Assembly: GCA_963766375.1 (NCBI GenBank)
Contig: CAVXZG010000006.1
Span: forward strand, 287,846 to 351,845
From: AC-32 sp963766375
Lineage (GTDB): Bacteria; Actinomycetota; Thermoleophilia; Gaiellales; Gaiellaceae
Length of the DNA stretch: 64,000 nucleotides
Direction: 5' to 3'
The notes below the pieces were generated by a model. It had not been told where the DNA came from and did no database searches. It saw only the letters and a program-made list of their open reading frames with translations. The translations under genes were made by a program, and so were the position numbers. Numbering within the stretch: position 1 is the first letter of the stretch; each line of letters starts with the position of its first letter. Below, one piece after another: positions 26,087-36,186 of this stretch.

Positions 26087-27422
26087 CTAGTCCGCGAGCG
26101 CGAGCACCTCGTCGAGGACGCCCAGGCCCTCGTCGAGCTCCTCGCGGGTGATCGTCAGGGGCGGCGCGACGATGACCACGTTCCAGTGGGTCATCAGGTA
26201 GAGGCCCTTCTCCATCGCCGCCTTCATGATCCCGGCGATCGGCGCGAGCGCCTCGCCCGTCGCGTTGAACGGGACGAGCGGCTCGCGGGTCTCTCGGTCG
26301 CGCACGAGCTCGATGCCCCAGAAGAGGCCTTTGCCGCGCACCTCGCCGATCGACGGGTGGCGCTCGGCCAGCCGCGGCAGCTCCTCGGCCAATACCTCGC
26401 CCATCGCGGCGGAGTTCTCGACGATGCCCTCCTCCTGGAAGGCCTCGATCGAGGCGATCGCCGCGGCGCAGGCGAGCACGTGGCCGGAGTAGGTGAGCCC
26501 GCCGGCGAAGTACTTGTCCTGCACCCAGTCGGCGATCTTCTGGTTGACGATCATCGCCCCGAGCGGCACGTAGCCCGAGTTGATCCCCTTCGCGACGGTG
26601 AGGATGTCGGGGACGACGTTCCAGTTGTCGCAGCCGAACCACTTGCCGGTGCGGCCGAACCCGGCCATCACCTCGTCGAGGATGAGCAGGATCCCGTGGC
26701 GGTCGCACACCTCGCGGATCGACTCGAGGTAGCCGTCGGGCGGGACGATGATCCCGTTCGTCCCGACGATCGTCTCCATGATCACCGCGGCGACGTTCTG
26801 CGGGCCCTCGTACTGGAGGATCTCCTCGAAGTGGGGCGCGCCCGAGCAGACGGGGCACGGGTCGGGATGGCCGGCGGGGCAGCGGTAGGTGTAGGGGTCG
26901 AGCATCCGCACGACACCGGGAATCCCCGGCTCGGCGGGCCAGCGGCGCGGGTCGCCGGTGAGCGTGATCGCGCCAGCGGTCGCGCCGTGGTAGGAGCGGT
27001 AACGGGCGATCACCTTGTGCCGTCCCGTGTACCAGCGCGCCAGCTTGATCGCGTTCTCGTTGGCCTCGGCGCCGCCGTTGGTGAAGAACGACATGGTCAG
27101 GTCGCCGGGCGTGACCTCCGCGAGCAGGCGCGCGAGCTCGGAACGCGTCTCGTGCGCCATCGGGGGCCCGATGGTGGTCAGCTTCTGCGCCTGCTCCACA
27201 ATCGCGGCGACCACCTTCGGATGCTGGTGGCCGATCGAGACGTTCACGAGCTGCGAGGCGAAGTCGAGGTAGCGGTTGCCGTCGTGGTCCCAGAAGTAAC
27301 GGCCCTCGGCGCCTGCGATCGGCAGCGGGTTGATCTGGTCCTGCACCGACCAGGAGTGCAGGACGTGCGCGCTTGTCCAGCTCCTGGATTCGCTTTGCGT
27401 CGAGCCCCTGTTCGACCGCCAT
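26087..27422 (-). CDS. Class III aminotransferase (frameshifted N-terminus)
   Basis: A PLP enzyme of the omega-amino-acid class. Core motifs: SFFTNGGAEANENAIKLARW (phosphate loop), YRSYHGATAGAITLTGDPRR, LLILDEVMAGFGRTGKWFGC (the Asp that binds the PLP nitrogen), and the Schiff-base Lys in LTVAKGINSGYVPLGAMIV. An unusual Cys-rich insert, YRCPAGHPDPCPVCSGAPH, lies near residue 165. The first about 20 residues (MAVEQGLDAKRIQELDKRA) are in another frame and join the rest by a small indel near 27370; unrepaired, translation could start only at 27346. It is divergent from the semialdehyde dehydrogenase, so beta-alanine or beta-aminoisobutyrate transamination is the likely task. Confidence 0.85.
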
Positions 27423-27428
27423 ACGGCG

Positions 27429-27434
27429 ATCCTA
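27429..27434 (-). promoter_or_regulatory. -10 box of a probable leaderless promoter (aminotransferase)
   Basis: On the minus strand TAGGAT is followed by 6 bases and then the ATG at 27422, with no ribosome site between. Confidence 0.45.
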
Positions 27435-27476
27435 CCGCCGCCGCGCTAGGCTGGCAGCGACTCGAAGGAGGCCGGT

Positions 27477-29009
<1,533 letters not shown>

Positions 29010-29070
29010 GGCGTCGCTTGCGACGCCGACCAGAAGAGGCCGTGCCGGCTTTGCCGGTACGGCCGTCTTT
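29010..29070 (+). terminator. Double hairpin after mmsA
   Basis: GGCGTCGC-TT-GCGACGCC (29010-29027) is followed by a 12-bp stem (29038-29049 with 29053-29064, one G-T pair) and then GTCTTT. It looks like an intrinsic terminator between mmsA and the DJ-1-like gene. Confidence 0.6.
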
Positions 29071-29653
29071 GACAATCGGCGTCGCCCTCTTCGAGGGCGC
29101 CGAGGAGCTGGACTGGGCCGGGCCGTGGGAGGTGCTGGCCGCGTGGGCGGAGCAGTGGCCCGACGACGGCGTGCGGGTGTTCACGCTCGCGCGCGAGGAC
29201 GGCCCCGTCACCTGTGCCAAGGGGCTGCGCGTCCTCCCGGACGAGACGTGGGAGACCGCGCCGCCGCTCGACGTGCTCGTCTACCCGGGCGGACGCGGGA
29301 CGCGGAAGGAGCTGGCGGACGAGGCGGTACTGGACTGGATTCGTGGCCTCGCCGGCAACGGCGCGCTCGTGACCAGCGTCTGCACGGGCTCGCTCGTGCT
29401 GGCGGCGGCGGGCCTGCTCGACGGCAAGCCGGCGACGACGCACTGGGGCTCGCTCGAGCTGCTGCCGACCCTCGGCAACGAGATCGAGGTCCGGCCCGAC
29501 GACCGCTTCGTCGACACCGGCGAGGTGATCACCGCGGCGGGAGTCTCGGCCGGGATCGACATGGCGCTGCACCTGGTCGCGCGGCTCCATTCGCCCGAGC
29601 GCGCCCGCGAGGTGCGGCGCTATATCCAGTACGACCCGGAGCCGCCGGTCTAG
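29069..29653 (+). CDS. DJ-1/PfpI-family protein
   Basis: A 194-residue flavodoxin-like protein with the nucleophile elbow VTSVCTGSLVLAAAGLLDGK (Cys in CTG) and the family start TIGVALFEGAEELDWAGPWE. The ending TAAGVSAGIDMALHLVARL is typical of GlxA/isonitrile-hydratase relatives, but the AraC-type DNA-binding domain is absent. A TTG at 29069 matches the family N-terminus; an alternative GTG at 29006 would overlap the mmsA stop but would have to translate the terminator hairpins. Catalytic role (amidase, isonitrile hydratase or stress protein) not resolved. Confidence 0.8.
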   Translation: MTIGVALFEGAEELDWAGPWEVLAAWAEQWPDDGVRVFTLAREDGPVTCAKGLRVLPDETWETAPPLDVLVYPGGRGTRKELADEAVLDWIRGLAGNGALVTSVCTGSLVLAAAGLLDGKPATTHWGSLELLPTLGNEIEVRPDDRFVDTGEVITAAGVSAGIDMALHLVARLHSPERAREVRRYIQYDPEPPV

Positions 29654-29707
29654 ACCGCGACAATCGCGCTTCGTGCCCGTAGCCATGCGGGAGCCGCGAT
29701 CGGGAGG

Positions 29708-30319
29708 CTAGGCGACGATAGGCTGCGGCGCGGCGTCGATCAGGCGGTCGAGCAGGGCGCGGTCGCCTGAGATCGAGACGCCGTCCAGCCGCCGCTCGAT
29801 GAAGAGGTAGTACAGCCCTTCGGCGTCGCCTTCGACGACGACGTCGGGGTCGTCGATCGGGCCTGTGTACGCGACGCCGTCGACGAGTGATGCGATCTCG
29901 TCGCCGACCCGGAACTCGAAGCGGCCGGCGGGCGCGAGCGGACCGAGGATCATGTCGACCGGGCAGGCGAGCCAGCCGGGGAAGAGCTCGTCGTCGGCGG
30001 TCGGCGGCCCGAGCGAGCGGGCGCCCCAGAGTGCGAGCTCCCGCATGACCGACTTCAGCTCGAGGCCGTAGTCCGTCAGCTCGTAGACGCGGGAAGCGGC
30101 CGGTGGCGGCAGCGTCTTCTTCGTGACGACGCCCGCCGTCTCGAGGTCGCGGAGCCGGGCCGCGAGGATGTTCGTCCCGATTCCGGGCAGGCCCTCGGCA
30201 AGGTCGGTGTAGCGCTTCGGCCCCTGCAGTAGCTCGCGGACGACGAGCAGGGCCCAGCGGTCGCCGACGACGTCGAGGGTGTGGGCCACCGGGCAGTACT
30301 GGTCGTAGTGCTTCGCCAT
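29708..30319 (-). CDS. HxlR-family transcriptional regulator
   Basis: A 203-residue regulator. The HxlR winged helix is plain: YCPVAHTLDVVGDRWALLVV, LLQGPKRYTDLAEGLPGIGT, NILAARLRDLETAGVVTKKT and YELTDYGLELKSVM, with the conserved Cys near residue 9. An extra C-terminal domain of about 90 residues (ISGDRALLDRLIDAAPQP at the end) resembles an SCP2/ligand-binding appendage seen in longer HxlR proteins. It starts at ATG 30319, divergent from an MFS exporter with an inverted repeat between them, so it most likely controls that exporter. Confidence 0.9.
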   Translation of the reverse strand: MAKHYDQYCPVAHTLDVVGDRWALLVVRELLQGPKRYTDLAEGLPGIGTNILAARLRDLETAGVVTKKTLPPPAASRVYELTDYGLELKSVMRELALWGARSLGPPTADDELFPGWLACPVDMILGPLAPAGRFEFRVGDEIASLVDGVAYTGPIDDPDVVVEGDAEGLYYLFIERRLDGVSISGDRALLDRLIDAAPQPIVA

Positions 30320-30360
30320 GCGCTGGATCATAGCGACTGAGCTTGCTGTTGTGAAGGTTC

Positions 30361-30393
30361 GACTTGCAAAACACAAGTCATTTCTGTTAGATT
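30361..30393 (+). promoter_or_regulatory. Promoter and inverted-repeat operator of the MFS gene
   Basis: GACTTG-N7-CAAGTC (30361-30379) covers a -35-like TTGCAA (30364-30369); TAGATT (30388-30393) lies 18 bases on as a possible -10. A second TTGCAAG follows at 30393. The overlap of inverted repeat and promoter suggests repression by the divergent HxlR protein. Confidence 0.55.
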
Positions 30394-30435
30394 GCAAGCA
30401 AGCCTTCCCTACGCAAGCGAAAGGACTGAACCCTC

Positions 30436-31878
30436 ATGGTGGCTACGGAACGACGGAAATGGCTGGCGCTGGCGCTTCTGAGCGCGGTCCAGTTCATGGT
30501 CGTCCTGGACATCGCGATCGTGAACGTCGCGCTGCCCTCGATCAAGATCGACCTCGGGTTCTCCCAGGAGAACCTCCAGTGGGTGATCAGCGCCTACGCC
30601 CTCTTCTTCGGCGGCTTCCTGCTCCTGGGCGGCCGGGCGGCCGACCTGCTCGGTCGGCGGCGGCTCTTCCTCGCCGGCCTCGTCCTGTTCACGCTCTCCT
30701 CGCTGCTGGCGGGCCTGGCCTGGTCGGAGGGGTCGCTGATCGCGGCGCGCTCGTTCCAGGGGCTCGGCGCGGCGGTGATTTCCCCGGCGGCGCTGTCGAT
30801 CCTCTCGACGACGTTCACCGAGGGCCGTGAGCGCAACATCGCGCTCGGCGTCTGGGGCGCGGTCGGCGGCTTCGGCGCCGCGGCCGGCGTCCTGCTCGGC
30901 GGCGTGCTCACGGAGACGCTGAGCTGGCCGTGGATCTTCTTCGTCAACGTGCCGGTCGGCGTGGCGGCCTTCTTCCTCGCCCCGCGTCTCCTCGCCGAGA
31001 GCCGCGACACGACCGTGAAGTCGTTCGACGCCCTCGGCGCCGTGCTCGTGACGGGCGGGCTCGTGTCGCTCGTGTACGCGATCACCCAGAGCGGCACGTA
31101 CGGCTGGGGCTCGGGGCGAACGATCGGCGTCATCGCGGCGTCGGTCGCGCTGCTGGCCGCGTTCGGCTGGTGGGAGCGGCGACACGCCGAGCCGCTGATG
31201 CGCTTCGGGATCCTCCGCACGAAGACGGTCGCGGGCGCGAACGTCGGCGGGCTGATCCTCGGGACGGCCACGTTCTCGCTGTTCCTGATGCTGACGCTGT
31301 ACATGCAGCAGGTGCTCGGCTACTCACCCATGAAGACCGGCGTGGCGTATCTCGCAGTCGCCGGGAGCGCGATCCTCTGGTCGGGGGTCGCGGCGCAGCT
31401 CGTGAACCGCATCGGCGTGAAGCCGGTGCTCGTCACCGGGATGGTCGCGCTGACGAGCGGGCTCGTGTACTTCACGCAGGTCTCCGTGCACGGCTCGTAC
31501 CTCCGCGACCTGCTGCCGGGCTTCCTGCTCGTGGGCGTCGGCCTCGGCTTCTCCTTCGTGCCGATCTCGATCGCTGCGCTCGCCGGGGTCCGCCCCGCCG
31601 AGGCGGGCCTCGCATCCGGTCTGTTCAACACGACACAGCAGATCGGCGGCGCGCTCGGTATCGCGGTGCTGTCGACGATCGCGACGTCGCGGACCTCAGA
31701 CGCAGTCGCTGCGGGGACGGCGCAGCCGTCGGCGCTCGTGCATGGGTTCACCGGCGCCTTCGTCGTCGGCGCCGGCATCGCAGCGGTCGGCATCGTCGCG
31801 GCACTGACCCTCATCCGGCGCGACGAGCTCGAGCAGGCCCCGGAGCAGCTGGAGCCCGTGCTCGACCTCGCGGCGTAG
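30436..31878 (+). CDS. MFS drug-efflux transporter, DHA2 (14-helix) type
   Basis: A 480-residue integral membrane antiporter of the EmrB/QacA group. Motif A is GGRAADLLGRRRLFLAGLVL, motif D1 lies in the first helix (QFMVVLDIAIVNVALPSI), and the antiporter motif C region reads GAVGGFGAAAGVLLGGVLTE. Fourteen hydrophobic segments fit DHA2. Expected to expel hydrophobic compounds using the proton gradient. Divergent from an HxlR regulator with a shared operator region; a strong two-sided terminator follows. It lies inside the pyrimidine-degradation region but need not belong to it. Confidence 0.93.
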   Translation: MVATERRKWLALALLSAVQFMVVLDIAIVNVALPSIKIDLGFSQENLQWVISAYALFFGGFLLLGGRAADLLGRRRLFLAGLVLFTLSSLLAGLAWSEGSLIAARSFQGLGAAVISPAALSILSTTFTEGRERNIALGVWGAVGGFGAAAGVLLGGVLTETLSWPWIFFVNVPVGVAAFFLAPRLLAESRDTTVKSFDALGAVLVTGGLVSLVYAITQSGTYGWGSGRTIGVIAASVALLAAFGWWERRHAEPLMRFGILRTKTVAGANVGGLILGTATFSLFLMLTLYMQQVLGYSPMKTGVAYLAVAGSAILWSGVAAQLVNRIGVKPVLVTGMVALTSGLVYFTQVSVHGSYLRDLLPGFLLVGVGLGFSFVPISIAALAGVRPAEAGLASGLFNTTQQIGGALGIAVLSTIATSRTSDAVAAGTAQPSALVHGFTGAFVVGAGIAAVGIVAALTLIRRDELEQAPEQLEPVLDLAA

Positions 31879-31886
31879 GCAATTCG

Positions 31887-31916
31887 CTCGTGGGGGAGCT
31901 TCGGCTCCCCCACGAG
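31887..31916. terminator. Bidirectional terminator between MFS gene and hydantoinase
   Basis: A perfect 13-bp stem (31887-31899 with 31904-31916) closes a TTCG tetraloop between two convergent genes. The hairpin reaches within 3 bases of the hydantoinase stop. Confidence 0.8.
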
Positions 31917-31918
31917 AG

Positions 31919-33328
31919 CTAGGCGACCGCCGTCCTGGATTTCAGCTCCTGGCCGAACCGCGCCCGCGCGACGTACTGCCCGATCCCCGGCGAGGCGACC
32001 AGCTCGTCGCCTTCGACGAGCACGTGGCCGCGCAGCAGCACGACCTCCGGCGAGCCCGTCACCTCGGTGCCCTCGTACAGGTTGTAGTCGGTCTTGGAGT
32101 GCTGGTTCGCGGCGGTGATCGTCAGCTTCCTCTCGGGGTCGAAGACCACGATGTCCGCGTCGGAGCCAACCGCGATCGTTCCCTTGCGCGGGTAGAGCCC
32201 GAACAGCTTCGCGGGGCTCGTCGCCAGCAGCTCGACCATGCGGTTGAGCGAGATCCGGCCGGCGCGCACGCCGAACTCGTGGATCATGTGCAGCCGGTTC
32301 TCGAGCCCGGGGCCGCCGTTCGGGATCTTCGAGAAGTCGTCCTTGCCGAGCGACTTCTGGCCGTCCCAGAGGAACGCGCAGTGGTCGGTCGAGATCGCCG
32401 AGAGCTTGTCGGTGCGCACGGCGTTCCAGAGGTGCTCCTGGTTCTCCTTGTCGCGGGGCGGCGGCGTGTAGACGTACTTCGCGCCCTCGAAGTTCGGCTT
32501 CTCCAGGTAGGTGTAGTCGATGAAGAAGTACTGGGTGCAGGTCTCGCCCCAGACGTCCCAGCCTTTGTCGCGGGCGAGCTCGATCGGCTCGATCGACTCC
32601 TTGCACGAGACGTGCACGACGTAGAGCGGCGAGCCCGCCACACGCGCGAGCTGGATCGCCCGGTTCGTCGCCTCGCCCTCGGTCTCCGGCGGGCGGGTGA
32701 GCGCGTGGTACTTGGGCTCGGTCTTGCCCTCGGCGAGCGCTTTCTTCACGAGCACGTCGATCGCGTCGCCGTTCTCGGCGTGCACCATCACGAGCGCACC
32801 CGTCTCTGCGGCGACCTCCATGGTCTTGAAGAGCGTCTCGTCGCTCACCATCAGCGCGCCCTTGTAGGCCATGAAGAGCTTGTACGAGGTGATCCCTTCG
32901 TCGGGGAGCGTGGCCAGCTCCTCGAGCGTGCCTCCCTCGTCCAGGTCGGTGACCGCCATGTGGTAGCCCATGTCGATCACCTGCTTGCCGTTGGCCTTCG
33001 CGCGCCAGTCGGCGATCGCATCGGCGAAGGTCGAGCCCTGCGGCTGGATGATGAAGTCCACGTGGCAGGTCGTGCCGCCGAACGCCGCGGCGGTCTGGCC
33101 CGACTCGACGTCGTCGATCGTGGTCGTCCCGCCGAACGGCATGTCCAGGTGCGTGTGCGGGTCGACGAGCCCCGGCAGCACGTACTTGCCGGTTGCGTCG
33201 ATCACCTTGTCGGCGGCGACGTCGAGCGACTCGCCGATCAGCGTCACGGTCTCGTCCTCGACGTAGATGTCGGCGACGTAGTCGTCGGCGGCGGTGATGA
33301 CCCGTCCGCCCTTGATCAGTACAGACAT
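31919..33328 (-). CDS. hydA: Dihydropyrimidinase / D-hydantoinase
   Basis: Opens the ring of dihydropyrimidines or hydantoins to give N-carbamoyl amino acids. The 469-residue amidohydrolase has the first metal motif VDPHTHLDMPFGGTTT, the carboxylated-Lys segment ITSYKLFMAYKG, the His ligands in MVHAENGDAIDV and LYVVHVSCKESIEP, and the late Asp in AISTDHCAFL. Length is normal. A strong GAGGAGGG ribosome site precedes the ATG. It is downstream of an NMT1/THI5-like ABC importer on the same strand, though separated by a terminator, and close to an M20 N-carbamoyl hydrolase, the aminotransferase and mmsA. True substrate (uracil-derived or hydantoin) not decided by sequence. Confidence 0.94.
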   Translation of the reverse strand: MSVLIKGGRVITAADDYVADIYVEDETVTLIGESLDVAADKVIDATGKYVLPGLVDPHTHLDMPFGGTTTIDDVESGQTAAAFGGTTCHVDFIIQPQGSTFADAIADWRAKANGKQVIDMGYHMAVTDLDEGGTLEELATLPDEGITSYKLFMAYKGALMVSDETLFKTMEVAAETGALVMVHAENGDAIDVLVKKALAEGKTEPKYHALTRPPETEGEATNRAIQLARVAGSPLYVVHVSCKESIEPIELARDKGWDVWGETCTQYFFIDYTYLEKPNFEGAKYVYTPPPRDKENQEHLWNAVRTDKLSAISTDHCAFLWDGQKSLGKDDFSKIPNGGPGLENRLHMIHEFGVRAGRISLNRMVELLATSPAKLFGLYPRKGTIAVGSDADIVVFDPERKLTITAANQHSKTDYNLYEGTEVTGSPEVVLLRGHVLVEGDELVASPGIGQYVARARFGQELKSRTAVA

Positions 33329-33368
33329 CCCGGCCCTCCTCTGGCGATCAGCGCGAGCGTAGAAGAAA

Positions 33369-33398
33369 ACGGGGCCCCTCGCGAGCGAGAGGCCCCGT
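33369..33398 (-). terminator. Intrinsic terminator after the ABC importer genes
   Basis: On the minus strand a 14-bp stem with one mismatch (33385-33398 with 33369-33382) is followed by TTTTCTTCT. It separates the importer genes from hydA. Confidence 0.75.
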
Positions 33399-33419
33399 CA
33401 GTTGGCTCAGCTCGGTGGC

Positions 33420-34544
33420 CTACGCGCCTCCGGGCGTGACCTTGATGGCCTCCTTCTTCCAGCTGTCGCCGTTGACGTCGACGCCCTCGGCGTCGAGCTC
33501 GTCGACCGCGCGCTGGGCGATGTCGGTCATGTAGGCGTCCGCGCTCGGTGCCTTCGAGATCACCTTGAACTGCTGGGCGATCTGCGCCGTGCGGTCGTAC
33601 GCCGCCTTGTTCATCACGCCGATCCCGTCCGGGGCCGGCCAGATGAGCGCGTTGATCTCGTTCATCATCCAGGTCTGGTGGCCCTTGCCGAGCGTGGGGC
33701 CGTTGTCCACCACGATCTGAGTGCACTCCGCGAGGTGATCGCGGCAGTAGGCCCAGCCCTTGAAGCTCGCGGCCAGGAACTTGGTCGCCGTCTCCTGGTT
33801 GTCCTTGTCCTTGATCCAGTCGCCGCGGACGAAGACGCCGTCCTCGAGCATTCCGGTGCCGGCGTCCTCCATCGTGATCACGTTCAGGTCGCTCGGTGTG
33901 TAGAGCTTGCCCGTCTTGGGGTTCTTCGTCTCGAGCACCTGGGCGAGCTCGTTGTAGGTCATTGCCGCCGCCGCGTCGACGTCGCGATTGAGGAACAGGT
34001 TCATGTTGAACGGCTGGTTGACGATGGTCACGCCCGTCTTCGGGTCGATGTTGTTCTTGTTCAGCGCTGCGTAGAGCTCGTTCTCGTTCCCGCAGCACCA
34101 CACGCCGACCTTCTTCCCCGCCATCTGGCCGATCGAGGTGATGTTCGAGTCCTTCCACGTCAGCTCGGTCATGCCGCTGCGCGTGAAGACCTGGGCGATG
34201 TTGACCAGGTCCTGGCCCTTGTCGCGGGAGGCCAGCAGGCTCGGCAGCCAGTCGATTCCGAACTCGGCCTGCTTCCCGAGCACGACCTGCTCGGGCGTGA
34301 TGCTCGGCCCGCCGATCTTGAGGTTGACGTCGAGGCCCTCTTCGTCGTAGAAGCCCTTGGCCTTGGCGGCGTAGTAGCCGGCGAACTGGGCCTGCGTGAC
34401 CCACTTGAGCTGAAGCGTCACCTTCTTCTTCGCACCGCCGGTACTCTCGCTCTCCGACGACTTGCTGCTCCCGCCGCCGCAGCCGGCGACGAGAATGCCC
34501 ACGAGCAGCGCGAGCCCCGCAAGCAGGAACCTTCGACTCCTCAT
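33420..34544 (-). CDS. ABC transporter substrate-binding lipoprotein, NMT1/THI5-like
   Basis: A 374-residue exported binding protein. The N-terminus is a lipoprotein signal (LAGLALLVGILVAGC, Cys in the lipobox) followed by a Gly/Ser linker. The mature domain begins VTLQLKWVTQAQFAGYYAAK, with GFYDEEGLDVNLKIGG and KKVGVWCCGNENELYAALNK, the pattern of NMT1/THI5/TauA-type binding proteins for pyrimidines and related rings. The substrate is probably a pyrimidine or hydantoin, inferred from the adjacent hydantoinase. A GGGGA ribosome site supports the ATG at 34544; the longer open frame upstream belongs to the permease. Confidence 0.9.
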   Translation of the reverse strand: MRSRRFLLAGLALLVGILVAGCGGGSSKSSESESTGGAKKKVTLQLKWVTQAQFAGYYAAKAKGFYDEEGLDVNLKIGGPSITPEQVVLGKQAEFGIDWLPSLLASRDKGQDLVNIAQVFTRSGMTELTWKDSNITSIGQMAGKKVGVWCCGNENELYAALNKNNIDPKTGVTIVNQPFNMNLFLNRDVDAAAAMTYNELAQVLETKNPKTGKLYTPSDLNVITMEDAGTGMLEDGVFVRGDWIKDKDNQETATKFLAASFKGWAYCRDHLAECTQIVVDNGPTLGKGHQTWMMNEINALIWPAPDGIGVMNKAAYDRTAQIAQQFKVISKAPSADAYMTDIAQRAVDELDAEGVDVNGDSWKKEAIKVTPGGA

Positions 34545-34600
34545 TCGTTCCCCTTTCGGTTCGATGACCTCGGTCCTGACCGCGCCATTCTGACCTGTGC

Positions 34601-35395
34601 TCACTCCGTGTGGAAGTCCCGTCTGGACGGATCCCACGATGTGGTCAGTCGCTCGGCCAGCGCGACGGCGCCGTAGAAGAGGATTCCGAACGCGCTGGCC
34701 ATCACGATCCCGGCCCAGGCCACGGGGAAGTTCGAGTACGCCGAAGCGTTCAGGATCGTCACGCCGAGCGCCGTGATCGGCCCGCCGAAGTACTCGCCGA
34801 CGATCGCCCCGATCATCGAGAGCACGCTCGCGATCTTCAGTCCCGCGAAGAGGTGCGGCAGCGACGCGGGGATCCGCACGCGCCGGAAGACGGTTCCGCG
34901 GCCGGCAGCGTAGGAGCGCATCAGCTCGATCGAGCGCGGGTCGACCGAGGTGAGGCCACGCACCGTGGTGATCAGCACCGGGAAGTAGCAGAGCACCGCG
35001 GCGATCGCCATCTTCGAGAACGGGTTCAGCAGGCCGAACCAGTCGTTCATGATCGGTGCGAAGGCGATGATCGGGATCGCGTTCGCGGCGACCGCGAACG
35101 GCATGAACGCCGTGCCGAGCGGGCGGAAGGCGGCGAAGATCAGCGCGCTCAGGATCCCGAGGCTGGAGCCCAGCGCGAAGCCGCCGAGCGCTTCCTTGAA
35201 CGTGTAGATGCCCGCGTCCCAGAGGGTCCCACGCTCGTCCCAGAACGTTTGGGCGATCACGCTCGGCTTCGGGAGCAGGAACTCCTGGACGTTGAAAGCG
35301 GCGACGAGGCCCTGCCAGGCGAGGATGCCGATCGCGAAGACGGCGAACGCCGGCGCCCACTCGACCAGGCTGTGCTTGACGGCTGCGTAGCTCAT
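34601..35395 (-). CDS. ABC transporter permease (NitT/TauT type)
   Basis: A 264-residue inner-membrane subunit with about six helices. It carries the EAA loop IELMRSYAAGRGTVFRRVRIPASLPHLFAGLKIASVL (shown only in part as RIPASLPHLFAGLKIA) that docks on the ATPase. ATGA overlap with the upstream ATPase gene. Partner of the second permease at 36183-37064; two different permeases point to a heterodimeric channel. Same importer as the NMT1/THI5-like lipoprotein downstream. Confidence 0.9.
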   Translation of the reverse strand: MSYAAVKHSLVEWAPAFAVFAIGILAWQGLVAAFNVQEFLLPKPSVIAQTFWDERGTLWDAGIYTFKEALGGFALGSSLGILSALIFAAFRPLGTAFMPFAVAANAIPIIAFAPIMNDWFGLLNPFSKMAIAAVLCYFPVLITTVRGLTSVDPRSIELMRSYAAGRGTVFRRVRIPASLPHLFAGLKIASVLSMIGAIVGEYFGGPITALGVTILNASAYSNFPVAWAGIVMASAFGILFYGAVALAERLTTSWDPSRRDFHTE

Positions 35396-36186
35396 TCCGC
35401 CTCCGCGCTGACGACGTCGGCGCCTCCGGCGGCCAGCCGCTCGCGCACGTCGGTCACGAGCTCGAAGAAGCGCGGCTCTTCTCGCGTGCGCCCGGTGCGA
35501 GGCTGTGGCAGGTCCACCTCGACGATGCCCGCGACCCGGCCGGGTCGCGCCGACATGACCACGACTCGCGTCGAGAGGAACACCGCCTCCGGGATCGAGT
35601 GCGTGACGAAGACGATCGTCGAGCCACTCGCGTCCCAGATCCGCAGCAGCTCGAGGTTCAGCCGCTCGCGCGTCATCTCGTCCAGGGCGCCGAAGGGCTC
35701 GTCCATCAGCAGCAGCGCCGGATCGAACGAGAGCGCGCGGGCGATCGCGACCCGCTGCTGCATCCCGCCCGAGAGCTGCCACGGGTGGTTGTCCTCGAAG
35801 CCCTCGAGCTCCACCAGCTCGAGCAGCTCCCGTACGCGGGCGGCACGCTTCTCTCGGCTCCACTTCAGCAGCTCGAGCGGCAGCGCGATGTTCTTCGAGA
35901 CCGTCCGCCAGTCGTAGAGCACCGCCTCCTGGAAGACGATTCCGTAGTCGTGGTCGAGCCGGGCACGGTGAGCGGGCTTGCCGTTGACCTCGACGATGCC
36001 TTCGCTCGGCTCGATCAGGTCGCCGATGATCCGCAGCAGCGTCGACTTGCCGCAGCCGGAAGGGCCGATCAGCGAGACGAACTCCCGCGGGCGGACCTCG
36101 AGATCGATCCCGGTCAGCGCCGTCACGCCCGTCTTGAACGACTTCGAGAGGCCCTTGATCGAGACGGCCGGCTGGGTCTCGTTCAA
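35392..36186 (-). CDS. ABC transporter ATPase (NitT/TauT type)
   Basis: A 264-residue energy subunit: Walker A LIGPSGCGKSTLLRIIGDL, Q-loop IVFQEAVLYDWRTV, signature WQLSGGMQQRVAIARAL, Walker B LLLMDEPFGALDEMTRERLN and switch His in IVFVTHSIPEAVFLS. It starts at TTG 36186, overlapping the stop of the upstream permease as TTGA, and ends overlapping the ATG of the next permease, so all three are co-translated. Energises uptake of a probable pyrimidine-type substrate. Confidence 0.92.
   Translation of the reverse strand: MNETQPAVSIKGLSKSFKTGVTALTGIDLEVRPREFVSLIGPSGCGKSTLLRIIGDLIEPSEGIVEVNGKPAHRARLDHDYGIVFQEAVLYDWRTVSKNIALPLELLKWSREKRAARVRELLELVELEGFEDNHPWQLSGGMQQRVAIARALSFDPALLLMDEPFGALDEMTRERLNLELLRIWDASGSTIVFVTHSIPEAVFLSTRVVVMSARPGRVAGIVEVDLPQPRTGRTREEPRFFELVTDVRERLAAGGADVVSAEAE

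Noticed and set aside
33420..35360. Apparent 646-residue fusion of binding protein with upstream sequence
   Set aside because: The first part is the out-of-frame permease; the lipoprotein signal and ribosome site at 34544 mark the real start.
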